Shown one piece after another: positions 35,505-48,117 of a DNA stretch of 64,000 nucleotides. The stretch is from contig NC_041020.1 in assembly GCF_004193775.1 (NCBI RefSeq), forward strand, positions 13,366,383 through 13,430,382. Direction: 5' to 3'. The stretch is from Glycine soja (Eukaryota; Streptophyta; Magnoliopsida; Fabales; Fabaceae). The translations under genes were made by a program, and so were the position numbers. Position 1 is the stretch's first letter, and each line of letters begins with the position of its first letter. A model generated the notes under the pieces. It had not been told where the DNA came from. It did no database searches and saw only the letters and a list, made by a program, of their open reading frames with translations.

Positions 35505-37255
35505 CAACAACAAAAACAACTTTCACATGTTACCTATGTTGGAGTACGCTACTTCAACATGATTTGTGTTATGATTAAGTGTTTGGGTTGATGGAGCTTA
35601 TCTATCTACAATTTCATATCATGTTATTTTCATCAAAAGGAACCTATATCATAATAGATCCTTTCTCAACAACATCAGAATTTTGATGTTACCTTCAGAA
35701 GCATATCAGATTTGTTCTTCGAAATGAAAAACTTCAAAATGAATTTAAATTTGTCTAGTCAAGTATAGTTGGCATATTTCTACTTCTTTGAGAAGTTGCT
35801 GCAAAGCTAAGGGCCCCACTTCCAACAGCTATTTCTTGGGGCATTTCAGAATTAAAGGAAGCTTTTAATGAGATAGAAGAAGAAGACCCGACTATCACAT
35901 AACTGCTAGTTTGGCCTGTGGGTCCTATAAACTAACAAAGGACAGTTGCAGAACTAGAAAGAGAAGGTTTAGAGACCACTTACATAGTACACAAATGAAA
36001 ATCACATCCTCTCCACCCTCTATAATCCTTTTATGTGTTGTAAGGAAGCAAATAGTCGGGTCCACAAATGAAGTACAAGCAAAGCATCAATGAAGATCCA
36101 ACCCATAAGTACTATTTTGTTGTAAAATCCCTTCAAACACATTCTCCATGTATGTAATCTCTATTTATCCCAAATTAACCATGTGGGTTAAGTTTGGTTG
36201 AGAGAGAAGTGATAGGGAGAACCCATGGAAGGTGGGTAACTTAGAAAGAGTCTCTAAGAGTGAAGCTTGAAGAGGCTAGAGTGAAATAATACTTATGTAG
36301 CCTGAAAAGGTGAAGGAAATACTTGTGTTGTCTCTCCAATGATTAAGTAGGTGTAGTGACTGAGTGGGTTATCTCCAAGCCAAGACCTAGTGTGGTGCTG
36401 TGGTGAGGAGATGTTTAAAGTCCAGTAGTTAGATAGCAAGGTGAAAATCAAATGGGTTACTGATCTAGCAATTGGCTAGTTTGAAAGTCCAGTAGGTGGT
36501 TAGCAATTGTAAAAATCCAACAATTGGCTGGTCTAATATGTTGTTGGTTGTGTTAGTGGAAAATCTCATCTTGAAAGTGAGGACTAGACGTAACCCAAGG
36601 TTGGGGTGAACCAATATAAAAATCTCTACATTGAATCTTCTTTTCCTTCCTCTTTTACATTATGCTAGTTACTTCCTAAAATACTTATTTGCATTAGAAC
36701 GTTCTAAGCATCAGACTGACAAATATCATAATGCATACATAAGAAGTTTTTCATAACAAGCTTAATTGTTTTGTAAAATGGCATAATCAAATTTAATTAT
36801 GTTTGTGATAACAAAATATGTTTTAAACCAATTCAATTATATGCATCAAAGTATGAAAGTTTTCATAAAACATGAAAATAGTTTTGTGCATGAAAAACTA
36901 GAAATAACATTTTGAACAATAGCTTTTTGAACACATCATTCTAAACAACGACATTCTAAGTACTACATCTGCATAACATAAACTGAGTTTTTCATGATAA
37001 TAGTATTGTAAGAAATACTTTTATTTGATTAATAAACTTTTGAACATGAGCAAATATGCATTGACATTAGGTTCTCATAATCATATCAAACATTTAATAA
37101 TGAGTGTTGTGACTAATCACTAAGAAAGCTTAGCCATCTAAGTGTTTGAACCTCTATGTCAAGACTCTCTAAACATCAAAGTATTCTTGAGTAAAAGTTT
37201 AGAAATGTTAAAGTTTCAAGAGAAGTTGACAAAGTCATAATTCAATCCCCATTTC
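35505..37255. other. No gene recognised
   Basis: Degenerate AT-rich DNA with GTTAGTAG- and AATTGGCTAGT-type short repeats at about 36420-36560. No ORF, terminal repeat or RNA gene could be supported. Confidence 0.4.
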
Positions 37256-37860
37256 TTATGACATTCTGATCACTTCATAATCACCAGCATTGACATTTTC
37301 ATAAGAAGGAGTGGACCGCCCAACACCACCAGATTTTTGTGCATTATCCTCTTCCATAACACTCTTACCTCCCACGCATTTATTTTGTTTGTGCTCATAG
37401 TGACCACATCTAAAATAGATGGGGTGCAACCATTCATACTCCAGAAACATGGGATATCCCCTAACCATAATGTGCAAAGTCAATTGTCTATCCAAATCAA
37501 TTTCAACACATATACGTGTGAATTTACCCTAGAATGTATGGACGTCAATTTATTAATCTTAAGCATGGTTCCTAGCATGGATCCAATTCTCTAGAGAAAT
37601 ATGGCATCATATAACTTAATGGGCAGCCTAGAAATTCTTACCCAAAGGACCACTTTTCGAATTTTCTTTGCATTCATGAGAAAGAAAGGTCTTCACCTCT
37701 CTGCAATGATGTAATGATCCGCCACAATCCATGGTCCCACATATAGATAATGATTATAGTCTTCTTCCATGGAAAATTGCACTAGGTAAAAGCTATTAGG
37801 CATATCGATGATCTTAATGGAGCCATTTCTTTCCTAGTGTGCTAAAGTGAATCCAAGTTC
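37256..37860 (-). pseudogene. L1-type LINE ORF1 fragment (DUF4283-like plus zinc knuckle)
   Basis: Pieces in shifted minus-strand frames read PIKLYDAIFL ... RIGSMLGTMLKINKLTSIHS, then DRQLTLHIMVRGYPMFLEYE, then FRCGHYEHKQNKC. This order fits plant L1 ORF1, an RNA-binding protein with a DUF4283 domain followed by a CCHC knuckle. The first Cys of the knuckle is replaced by Tyr, and stops occur upstream, so it is inactive. ORF2 (endonuclease and RT) was not seen. Confidence 0.6.
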
Positions 37861-37893
37861 CCAAGACTTTCACCACCAGCGTCTTGAGCCAAG

Positions 37894-37915
37894 CACACAC
37901 ACACACACACACACA
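37894..37915. repeat. (CA)11 microsatellite
   Basis: 22 bases of CA directly upstream (minus strand) of the LINE ORF1 remnant. Confidence 0.95.
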
Positions 37916-40058
37916 GACAGATTTTAAAATATTATTATAGGAACGAAGCCTTATACACTTCTATTTCTTACAACTCTTATATTTTTTTTTCTATATCTCT
38001 CTTTTTTATCACATCTCACGTTTTATCTCTTTCCACTTCCTAGCTATTTCTTTTATTACTCAAGAATCAAATAGGTACATTTCAGCTCCCAAAAAATATA
38101 TATAACTATCATTTTCCATAATTTTGTAAGGCCTCTCAGTTTTTTAAATATTTTCGATGAAACAGAATTTAAAGGAATTTAATTTCAATTTTTTCTTTTT
38201 TGTTTTTGAAACATTTATTAATTCCTATTATTACAAAATTTGAGGGTCAATTATGCTTTTAAAACTTTAAACATGGTAACAACATATATGAAAAATATTT
38301 TCTATCAAAAGAATTGTTTACTTGAATTTTAAAAATCGAGCATATTTTCTCCCATTGAAGCATTACAATCTTATACCTTTTGTTTTGAAATATATAATTA
38401 ATTATTATGAATATTTTATTTTTAATTAAATATATGTATTAATTTTTCTAGAGCACCCATGGCCACCCAATCCCATTTGCTTAATTAATTAAGTCTATGT
38501 TCTTGCCTACTCAATTTCTCCTCTTCGGTACTCTCTTCTCAACCTAAGCTCCACCTACAGATTTCTCTCCCATTTACTTATGAATGTGATCATCTTCACT
38601 TCATCTTGTTTCCTCATGCTTCTATTATTCTTTTGGTTACAATGTTCTCCTTACTTGCTCTTGATCGGTGTGGATCTCTAGCAAGGTGAGAATCTATTTT
38701 ATCTTACACGGTTCTAAGTTTCTTGAGCTTCATTTGTCTCTCCTAGTCTCCGTTTGGAGCGGGTAGCAAGATGAATGTCACTTACTCTCATGGTTTGAGC
38801 TCTTAGAGGTCCTTTCTTGCTAATATTCTATCCTTGAGCTGCAGATGAATGCACTCATTTGCTTTCTAGCATTTCTAATGGTTTGAATTGATTAGGCGTT
38901 TGCATGCATATGTTCTTCTCTCATTCTTTTTTATTCTTGATTGTTGACAAATTGATGGATGGTGCATGCATGTCGAAATCTATAGGGGAATCAATTGTCG
39001 TGATACCCAATCTCCATTAACGATATCATCACATAATAGTGATCTACTAATGCTTGAAAATAAAATGAAGCAGTTTTTTTATTAAAAAAAGTAAAAATAA
39101 ACAGAAAACAGATAAGAGGATTAAAAGAAAATAACAATTATGTTATAGAGACCAAAATGTTATTTAAATTTTTTATAAATTTTTTATAGGAATTTTTTTC
39201 TTATTATAGTACATAAGTAACTTTTTATTAACAAAGATAATTAAATAGTCACTATTATTCTAAAAGAGAGTCCTAATGAATGATCAACATAATATTGTAA
39301 AATATAGGATTAATTATGATTTTGATCCCTAAAGTTTTTTAAATTTTGATTGTTGATCATTTTTATTATTATTTAATTATATTTTATGATAATTTTTAAC
39401 CACTAACAAATGCTTTTGGTTAAAGCTTTAATGTGTATTAAATTATTTTCTAACAATTTAAAATCACCCAAATTGCTTTAGTAGATTCCCCAAACGGTCA
39501 GTACAAAACACTCCAAAATTTTAAATGAAAGCAACACACACCACCCTACAAAAAGATTCACATGAGCAAAACACAATTTGTGAGTAGCTAACAGTTTAAG
39601 TGCTTTATGTTAATGTATAATTTTTATAATCCAAATCCAATCACGAAGTGTGCCTGTATGGGTGCTTTGTTACGAAAATTGGTAAATCAATATTCAATCA
39701 ATCAGTTGTGGACGTACAATGCTATGCACGAACGCTTTGTTATAAAAAATGGTAACTTTGACAAATTAGTTTTCCAGCAATACCATATATTCGTATAGAA
39801 AATGATTTGGGTTGTGCTTCCAATCCCATCCGTTCACGAAAGCCACCCAAACACAGCCCAGCCAGACCCATCACCAAATTCTGGGCATTTGTCGTCATTG
39901 TGACCACAAAACTGCGCTTCTTAATCGCAAGTGGGGATTGTGGGAGTTTGCAGCAACGAGCAGAGTCCTTGGTGAGAGATTAGCCTACGGCGGCGCATAT
40001 CGACCTTGTCTAGTAGGAGATTTGGGGGTTCTACACGCGAAGGTCACAAATCATTGAG
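37916..40058. other. No gene recognised
   Basis: AT-rich DNA. A somewhat GC-richer stretch at 39820-40055 has a short ORF without known motifs. Confidence 0.4.
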
Positions 40059-40384
40059 AGTGCGTTTGGATAGAGAATTCTAACTGAGGAAAGTAATTAA
40101 TCAGAAAATTTGAATTTCTGTAATTTAGAATTCATTGTTTGGATGTTTTTTATAAAGAATTTAAAATTTTGGAATTTCAAAACAGAATTTTAAACAACTA
40201 AAAATCTAGAATTTCAATTTCCTTCTAAAAGGTGAGAAATTGAAATTCTCTTCTTCTTCAAGAAACACTTTCTGACCTCCTAAATAGAGGAACACGTATA
40301 ACTAGCACACCAATTATATTTTTTCTTTTTTTTCATTCATTTTTTTCATCCTCATAATTTTAATTTTTTTTATCCAAACACAAA
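40059..40384. mobile_element. Possible MITE
   Basis: About 325 AT-rich bases bounded by GTGCGTTTGGATA and TATCCAAACAC in inverted orientation, with many AATTT/AAATT palindromic motifs inside. No clean target-site duplication was found, so this is tentative. Confidence 0.4.
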
Positions 40385-40674
40385 ATTTTGAAAATAAAAG
40401 AATTTCAATTGAAGTATTTGAAATTCTTAAAATTTAAAATATCTCAGAATTTTAAAATTTAAAATTTCTTAGAATTTTAAAATTTATATTTTCTCTTCGA
40501 TTTCTGAAGCCACGAAATGTTGCTTTAGGCCACTTAGTCTTAGGTTGTGACCATCGTGATTTCGAGGGTCACTCTTGGGAGGCATGATGTCATCGATGTC
40601 TTTTGACGGCACCAAGGTAGACAAGGACTTGAGGCAGATGAACCCCATCTTCTTCGCTCAAAATTTGTGTCTTA

Positions 40675-43260
40675 TGTAACATCCCATTTTTCATAAATTA
40701 ATTTAAAAAGAATTTTTATTTAAAAATAAATAAAGTTTAAGAAAAAATGATCATGTTTTTTTAAAGAAATAAATAATGAAAAATAATGGTTTGAATAAAA
40801 AAAATATTTGATTTATTCATTTGATAGGGAATAAAATAGAGTTTCTTTTTATAAAATATTAAAAATAAATAAATAGAGTAATAATAAGTTGTGTGCACTA
40901 GCGATGTTAGGTCACTGACGATGTCTTTTCTTCTCTTCATTTTCGTTTTCTCTCTTCTCCTCTCCAAAATCCTTTCTTTTTCCCGCAGCCCACAAAACCT
41001 ATTTCGGAAAAACGATGATCTCGGACTCATTTACTGTTGGATCGTCGTAAAATTTGAGTATCACGTTCGCAACCCAATTTCGAGCATTCTCACCGTTGGG
41101 AATTACAAAATCATGCCTGAGCTTAGAGGAAAACCCTTCGCATTGTAACCTTTTATTTTCCCACAGAAACCCAAAACTGTCTCGGTAAAATTACGATCCC
41201 GGTTTCGTTAACCATTGGATTTCCATGAAATTTGGATATGTTGTTCGAAATTCAATTGCACACACTTTCACTGTTGGGATTTGTGAGATAATATTCATGG
41301 AGGTAGAAAAAGGAATCGCATGAAGACAGTACAAGTGGAGGCTTCAATCTCTTCTTCGTCTCTCTAACGTTCGAGAATTCTATCGGAGCAGTCGGAGGAA
41401 AAACTTGAGGAATCTTAGGGAACTGCTAGAGATACCGCTATCGCTGTCGGAAGACACGTGAGTCCGCTCAGAGGTAAGGGATGAGTTATTCACAATTGGG
41501 GGTTAGTGAGAACATGCGTAGGGATCCTTAGAGAACTAAATTTGGGTTTATTTTGGGATGTTTATTGAATTATAATTTTTCTTTATGATTATGAATGCAA
41601 TATTATTGTGTTCTATGTACCAATTGATGTCCTGATGAGAATTGATTGATAAACTTGAGTGCTCATGATGTCCTTGTGTTTAACCCATGATTTTGATTGA
41701 TTGATTTTGATACAATTGTGAGAAACTATTTTAGAGGTTTTACATCCCATGTTGTGATAAAATCTTTTGTATAAATTGCTATGTTGAGGTTATGAAATGA
41801 TGATTCAAATTGTGAGTATGTGATAAATTGAACATGTGACGGATGATGAAATACATGTGTATTGAGATGAGATGTGTGTATTGAGTTATGAACTATGAAC
41901 GGTGCAATCATACAATTGTAAGACCCTTTAAGGGCGACGAATATTGTGATGGGATCCACTATGGGAACCCGACGAGTTAAAATAATTTTGAAAACAATTG
42001 AGTAAATGTGTGTATTGCATAATTCATAGATAAAGTGTATATGATTCATGAGGTGTGATAACATTTTAAATTGAGATTATACCATTGTGATTGGGATTAA
42101 GTGTATGTGATAAATTGAGTATGTATATGATTGAGATATATATGTGCATTGAAGTGTTGTGTGCATTGAGTTGTGAACTATAAATTGTACAATCACACGA
42201 TCATAAGTCCCTTCAAGGGCGACGAGTTGATGCTAAGTCCCTTTTAGGGCGACGAGTTGATGCTAAGTCCCTTTTAGGGCGACGAGTTGATGTTAAGTCC
42301 CTTAAAGGGCGACGAGTTAAAATTATTTTGAGAATAATTGAGGAGTCATGTGTTTTGTACAGTTCATAGATAGAGTCTGTGTGCTAAAATGTTTTCTGAG
42401 TTGGACCTGAATCAGGAGGAAAAGGCCCTGACGGACTCTTCGGAGTGTAGGCCTTGGGGGTCACATGGTTTGAGTGTTCCTTTAAGCCTATGTTGATCCC
42501 ATATGGTTGGAGCATTCTCGCAAAACACTGTGACCCTGGCTGGTCTCCTTATGATATTACCTAGTGAGAGTGACTTGACTTGCTAGTGTGTGGTTTGTCT
42601 TGTCATGTACTCCTAGGCGCTCGACATGGTTTTTCACTGACATGGTACCACATTGCATATAGGCTTGAGTCTTAGCATAACTGTTGCATACGCTTGCTAA
42701 TTGTTTATTATGAAATTGATGTGTTATTATGTCTTGATCGGAGTGTGTGATTCTTGTGTATTGTGATTGATGATTGAAAAGTGAATTTTGAATGACAAAG
42801 TGATGAAATAATGTGAGATATGCTAAGTAAATTGTATTTGGATACTATATGTTGTCTTGTTTCTCTCTAGTAGTTAGGAATGTGATAACTCACTCCCGGT
42901 TTGTTGTTTGTGTTTGGATCCTGTGATGATCTTGAACTTTGTATTAGGGGGAGCAGATGAATAGGTGGATGACTATGAAGAACCTCATGCTAGAGGACAC
43001 GGGAACACAATGTTCTGATAGGATGTGACATTAGGATATAGGTTCTATATTAATTGTATGAAGCTTAGACGACCTTGTTTGAGCCGAGATGACTTTATTA
43101 TTTATTTGGACAAGTTTGAGTATGATGTAGAAGAAAGTGAATGTAAGCCTTTTATCCCTTTGAAAGACATGTATTTAAAAATGTTTTAAAAATACTTTTA
43201 ATTAATATTTGAATTTTTATTCCTTTATTAGTATATATGTGAGGGGTAGAGGGTGTCACA
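40675..43260 (+). mobile_element. Large solo LTR, gypsy type
   Basis: 2,586 bases starting TGTAACATCCC and ending GGGTGTCACA, with near-matching flanks TCTTA (40670-40674) and TCTTC (43261-43265). Its GTGATGATCTTGAACTT ... GCAGATGA section (about 42920-42960) is shared with the LTR at 14435-14480, so it is a related family. It contains an internal duplication of about 285 bases (41817-42100 against 42103 onward) and a 30-bp tandem array. The short ORF at 40891-41148 shows no known motif. Confidence 0.8.
42203..42322. repeat. 30-bp tandem repeat, four copies
   Basis: The unit is TAAGTCCCTT plus TTAGGGCGAC plus GAGTTGATGC, repeated four times with few changes. A related single unit sits at about 41930-41950. 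It is inside the solo LTR, so it is not a CRISPR: there are no spacers. Confidence 0.95.
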
Positions 43261-43907
43261 TCTTCGATCTTGGATTGAATCCCTCTGCACCCTATTACGT
43301 CGCCAATCTATCTCCTCGCTAAACAATTCCCCAAACCTTCGTTTTCCTCTTCGATTTCTCCTTCTCCCTCTCGGAACCCAACACAATTTCGGAGGACACA
43401 GGCTAAGATTCGTTCTCTATTTCTAGGATTACTTCAGTTATACGTTGTTTTGCTTCTTTTTTTTTTGGTGTCGTTTTTGTGTTGTTGGTTGGTTGGTGAG
43501 AAAGAAACATGATCTGCTTTGTTATTTGTTAGGGTTGAGATACCAGGAAGGAATGTTGTTGACGAGGGAAACTAGGGACGATTGCTGGGGAAAAAGTTTA
43601 GGAATTATAGGTTGAAAATTTAGTTTCTCTCTAATATGTATTTTTTAAGAATAACATTTTAGGAAATAATGTTTTTTAAGAATATGTTTTAATTAGTTTT
43701 TATGGAACTTTCACATGGGGAGATGAAAACTTTGCTTCTCAAATTTAATTTTTCACTTGTTACAATAAAAATGTCATGTTATTTTTTATTAAATTATTTA
43801 ATATGGTAAATAATTAAAATAATAAGTAAAAATATGCATAACTCTTTGAAATATGATTTTTAGCATTCATGATTTTTGGGCATAAAATTTTTTTTCCCTA
43901 CCAAATA
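43261..43907. other. No gene recognised
   Basis: A pyrimidine-rich stretch at 43270-43440 looks like plant 5' leader DNA, but no coding frame with known motifs follows. Confidence 0.4.
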
Positions 43908-44710
43908 CCCCTTACTACAAAAATGACCTTCAATAACACTAATTCAAAGATAATTTTTTTGTGTCGCGGTAAACACATTGAAATTTTTGTAAATAATTGA
44001 AATTTCTTAAAGATGGTTTTCGAAAAATCGTATTTGAAAACAAGTGTTCAACAACGATTTTTTAAAAATCGTCTTTGAAATCAACTGCTTCCTTTTTATT
44101 TTTGCAACCTATCATTGCCTTTCGCTCGCGCTCTCTTAGTCTCTCACACAACTCTCTCTCACACACTACAAGAGCCACAAATCTAGCCAAAGAAGTTATA
44201 GATCTGGCATCCAAAGTTGTAGTTTCGTCGTTTGCGACCCTCCCACCTCCTCCATCGTGGGATTTGTGAGTACCGCCGCCACGGTCATCGTCACTGTAGT
44301 CCAGTGCTAGCTTTTGGAACACCACGCTAGAGTATGCCACCGCCGGTAATCGCCAATTCAAATTCATAGTGCGAAAATTGCAATTTCTAATTGTAGTCAT
44401 ATGTGTGTTTCAATTGTGGTGAAATGATAGAAGTTGTTGACCATGAATACATGAAAGAGTTCTTCAGTTTTTTTTATTCAGTATTGGTAGATAATGGACT
44501 TTTTGTTCTCGAGGTATTTCATTGATTATTAATTTTGTTTAACCTTGTATCTGTTTATTTTTTTATGTAATGTTTAGATTAAAAACTTTTTTTATGAAAT
44601 AGTAACAGGTACATTACCTTTGGTATTTAAATTAATGCTAACTATTGAATGAATGGTTCATTTTTAGCATTACCCTCATATTCTTTAGCGGACATGGGCA
44701 ATGCAGGAGC

Positions 44711-45793
44711 ATGTTCATCCAAACGCAACCCACGCCAAATCCCTCGTCTCTCATGTTTTATCCCGGAAAGCCTGTCATGGAAATTGGAAGTTCCGCCGTC
44801 AATTCTTCCCTTGCTAAATCGCTCTTCGCAGTCAACAGTCTCTTTCTTTTCTTCTCTTTTCATCTTGTGTTTATGGATTCCTCTATGCTTATTGTCATTG
44901 TGCAAGCATTACTCGCATTTTCTTTGGATCCAATTTCATTACTATTACCAAATCCGAAGAGGCTGAGTGGGAATTCCTCAAGCCAAAAATATTTGTCGCC
45001 ATTATGGATTTCTACTCCTCCAGTCAAGCTCTCTTTTTAGATTCACCAAGTAAGCATTTCCACTCAATTCCTAAGGATTAAAACTTAGATATATCAGAAT
45101 CAGACTTGTTTCACTTTTCTAATTAATAAAGCTTGACACCATAGGTTACTAAACTGAAAATATAAACCAAACTATCTAAGCATCTAAGTTTTGTTTAATT
45201 TGTAATCGGAGCTTTGTTTGAGCTATGCAATGCTCACTAATAAGTCTTAGAATTTTGGGTTTAGCCTTAATTTAATTCCAAAAGCCAAATTTTGAGGTAA
45301 GAGTTGCATTTCACTTATATACACTAGTTTTACCATATCACTAATCAATTTAAGATTTCTAACACCCCTCTCACACCAAGGACTGGAACATCTCAAGCAT
45401 TCGGGTGTTCTAAAGTTTGATATCATCTTAAAATTTTGGATTTAGGCTTAATTCAACTCCAAAAGTTAATTCTTGAGATGATGATTGTCCATCACTTATA
45501 TATACTATGGCCATATCACTAACAAAAAATCACAGTTAATCCTATTATTTTAGTTAACATCCAGGCAGTATTCTTAAGACTTTGCAAAATGGTCCAAGTG
45601 CCCTGGATTTATCTATGTCTTACTCATGGAGTACATAGGAAATTTGAGAAGGCCAAGACTAAATGGTGCGTATATATGTTTCCATACAGGATGATTCTGA
45701 AAGAGTTGCAATGATCAAGGAATTGTTAGAGACATGCATTTGACCGGCAGTGCAGGAAAATGGTGGGGACATTGAATATAGAGATTTTGGACC
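44711..45793 (+). pseudogene. NFU iron-sulfur scaffold gene fragment (mitochondrial NFU4/5-type)
   Basis: The first piece (44711 to about 44843) reads MFIQTQPTPNPSSLMFYPGK and LAKSLFAVN, the start of the Nfu N-terminal domain. The second (44911-45049) reads TRIFFGSNF, ITKSEEAEWEFLKP and IMDFYSSSQALFLDSP, ending at a GTAAGC donor. The third (45690-45793), after a CAG acceptor, reads DDSERVAMIKELLETCI, a TGA stop (45741-45743), then PAVQENGGDIEYR and a GTAAGT donor. NFU proteins pass Fe-S clusters to mitochondrial enzymes through a C-terminal CxxC domain. That domain's exon is missing here, as is a targeting peptide. Retained splice sites show DNA-level copying, not retroposition. Not functional. 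Confidence 0.85.
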
Positions 45794-46067
45794 GTAAGTT
45801 CCCTTCCATTTTTTGTTATTTTGATTTTGAAACACTTTTATGAAAATCTTGAGGAAGAGCATGGATATATTGTAGACTGACTTTTATAGAACTGGAAAAG
45901 AAAAGTAGGTAAACAGATGGGAAAATATTAACTTCATTGCAGAGTCTTAAGAAAAGTGGCAGTACAGAAACATATATCTCAAACTCCAAAGAAATTCTGG
46001 AGTTGTTTTCGTGGCTTTCCCTCCCAATCCCTTATCCGAATCTATAACATCCATTCTATTTTTCTAG

Positions 46068-46772
46068 TTCATATCAATCCTGGATGATGGAGGGCGAACC
46101 CTGGTGCAGCGGTAAAGTTGTGCCTTGGTGACTTGTTGGTCATGGGTTCGAATCCGGAAACAGCCTCTTTGCATATGCAAGGGTAAGGCTGCGTACAACA
46201 TCCCTCCCTCATACCTTCGCATAGCGAAGAGCCTCCGGGCAATGGGGTATGAAGTTTTTATATCAATCCTGGATGATCGATATGATGAATTTAAGTGTAA
46301 TCCTGATTTTATGAAGGAATATATATTTCCAGGAGGTTGCCTACCCTATCTAAGTAGGATAACATCTGCCATGGCAGCTACATATCCAAACTATGGTACA
46401 AGTTATTATGTGTAAATAGTGAGTTCTATCAATGAGCTTTCTTTTCATTCTTCTCTCTTACGCATACGAATATCCTTAAATGCAGCGTGGAGCATGTTGA
46501 AAACATAGGGATTCATTATTACCATACACTCAGAGGTTGGAGAAAAACCTTCTTGGAAAGGTAAAGGTATGCTATTCATTTAATTAAAACTTACTTCTAT
46601 ATGGTAAATATTCAAGTAACTATTTACAATAACTAATTATTGAAAAATTATTTTTTAGCTAAGAGCGAAATTTTGGATCTCGGATTTCATGAAAAGTTCA
46701 TCAGGACATGGGAATACTATTTTGATTACTGTGGTGCAAGTTTTAAGTCACTCACCCTTGAGATCTTATCAG
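46068..46772 (+). pseudogene. Cyclopropane-fatty-acid synthase gene fragment, SINE-interrupted
   Basis: Exon 1 starts after TTTCTAG at 46068 (FISILDD), is interrupted by the SINE, and continues at 46278 (RYDEFKCNPDFMKEYIFPGG, CLPYLSRITSAMAA). Exon 2 at 46486-46560 reads VEHVENIGIHYYHTLRGWRK and ends at GTAAAG. Exon 3 at 46659-46772 reads KSEILDLGFHEKFIRTWEYY, FDYCGASFKSLTLE and then diverges. This is the C-terminal third of the plant SAM-dependent cyclopropane fatty acid synthase, which methylenates membrane-lipid acyl chains. The SAM-binding core is absent. Introns are kept, so the fragment was copied as DNA. Confidence 0.85.
46089..46259 (+). mobile_element. Au-type SINE with 18-bp target-site duplication
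   Basis: 171 bases with RNA polymerase III A box (TGGTGCAGCGGT, about 46102) and B box (GGTTCGAATCC, 46145-46155). These are followed by GGGTAAGGCTGCGTACAACA and CGCATAGCGAAGAGCCTCCG, which are hallmarks of the Au SINE family, and a short T-rich tail. The duplicated target ATATCAATCCTGGATGAT is exact at 46071-46088 and 46260-46277. It lies inside the synthase-fragment exon. Confidence 0.92.
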
Positions 46773-47949
46773 GTATATTACTTATACACAAGGCACATCA
46801 ATGGTTTTGCTGCAACTTTGGATGAAGAAGTAGTTGATGATATATAGTAAGTAAAAACCAAGAACCTTGTCCTCTACTTAGTTTCTTTGTTTTCTCTTCT
46901 CTATGCTTCCTTTATCTCATTGTGTACTTGCCTTTTTTTCCAAACTGCTTTTAGAGCACCCCCAAAGTATTGTTAGTGTTTGAGAATAGAGGGAGAAAGC
47001 AACACACCACTCGATCATGGGATTTCATGGGCTAAAGCATAATGGGGTGATCCTGATTTGGTGAGGGAGTCATCATTGGAAACCTAGATACATGTAAGTT
47101 TTCTTGATTTATGTATTTTAAAACTCTTGTTATTCTTTTCAAAGTGGTTGACTGCACCTTGGAATTAATGGGGTGCAGTTATTATATTATGATGGTTTAA
47201 TCTAGATCATTGACTTATACACACATGTGGAACATACACAAAGTTATCTCATCGTATCTCTATTCCCCACCACCAATCTGTTTCAAGAGTTTGATCATTT
47301 CAAAAAAAAGTTGATTTCATTGCATAAGTTTATTATTAATTTGAATATTTCTGTGAATGGGTTGTTAGATTAGTTCTTTATACACTAATTAACTATCCTA
47401 AGTAAATTTATTGAGTAACTTTATAAATCTTGCCAAATTGGTCAAGTTAGGTGACTCAGGTTAGCTACTGAAAGTGACTACCTAATATATAACAATGAAA
47501 AATTGTGTCATTTTCACATCATTTAGATTTATTGATTAACTTTATAAATTTTAAATATCTAGAACCGAGTTAATTAAATTAGAACTTAAGATGAACTAAG
47601 TTCAACGGAAAAAATAATTGATCATATCTAAGGAATAATTTCCTTATATTTTTTAATTTCATGATTTTTTTCCTTATTTAATTATGATCACGACTCAAGA
47701 TTATATCATTGGTATAGTACTATAATTAGAGCATAAATACTTCTTAGTCTTTTGGATCACATCCTTCACACCAATATCAATATAGTTTTGTTATTCTCAG
47801 TACATTATAATGAAACATCCTAATGAAAAATTGATAAATGTTAAGCTCATTTTAATGAAGCTATTGCAATATCAGTAGCTTGCCAAAATTGTATTCAGAA
47901 GTTGTCCTTAAGAAATTTAGTGTGGGAATGACATAAAATCAAGGAACAA
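46773..47949. other. No gene recognised between captured fragments
   Basis: AT-rich, with one GC-richer bit at 46960-47090 that I could not assign. Confidence 0.4.
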
Positions 47950-48117
47950 ATAAGTTTCCTTGTTCCCAGCTATCAGAAACTACCCTTAAGACCTTAGCAG
48001 CCCTGAGTTGTGAATCCTTAAATACTCCAATTGTATTCACCTCTATGAATTTAGTCATTTTCTTTGCTACCTCTTGGTCTTTCATAAGAGCCCACCTATA
48101 CAAAATACAAAGTGGAA
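47950..48117 (-). other. Possible exon fragment, unidentified
   Basis: The minus strand holds an open stretch reading WALMKDQEVAKKMTKFIEVN and GVFKDSQLRAAKVLRVVSDS, preceded by a plausible acceptor (TTTTGTATAG near 48103). The composition looks protein-like compared with neighbouring DNA. I do not recognise the family. It may be a third captured fragment. Confidence 0.3.

Noticed and set aside
42203..42322. CRISPR-like array
   Set aside because: The repeats are head-to-tail with no spacers, in plant nuclear DNA inside an LTR.
46125..46200. tRNA gene, because of clear A- and B-box sequences
   Set aside because: There is no cloverleaf. The surroundings match an Au SINE with an 18-bp target duplication.
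44711..46772. Functional NFU or synthase gene, or a functional fusion
   Set aside because: There is an in-frame stop at 45741, the NFU CxxC exon and the synthase SAM-binding core are absent, and a SINE sits in an exon.
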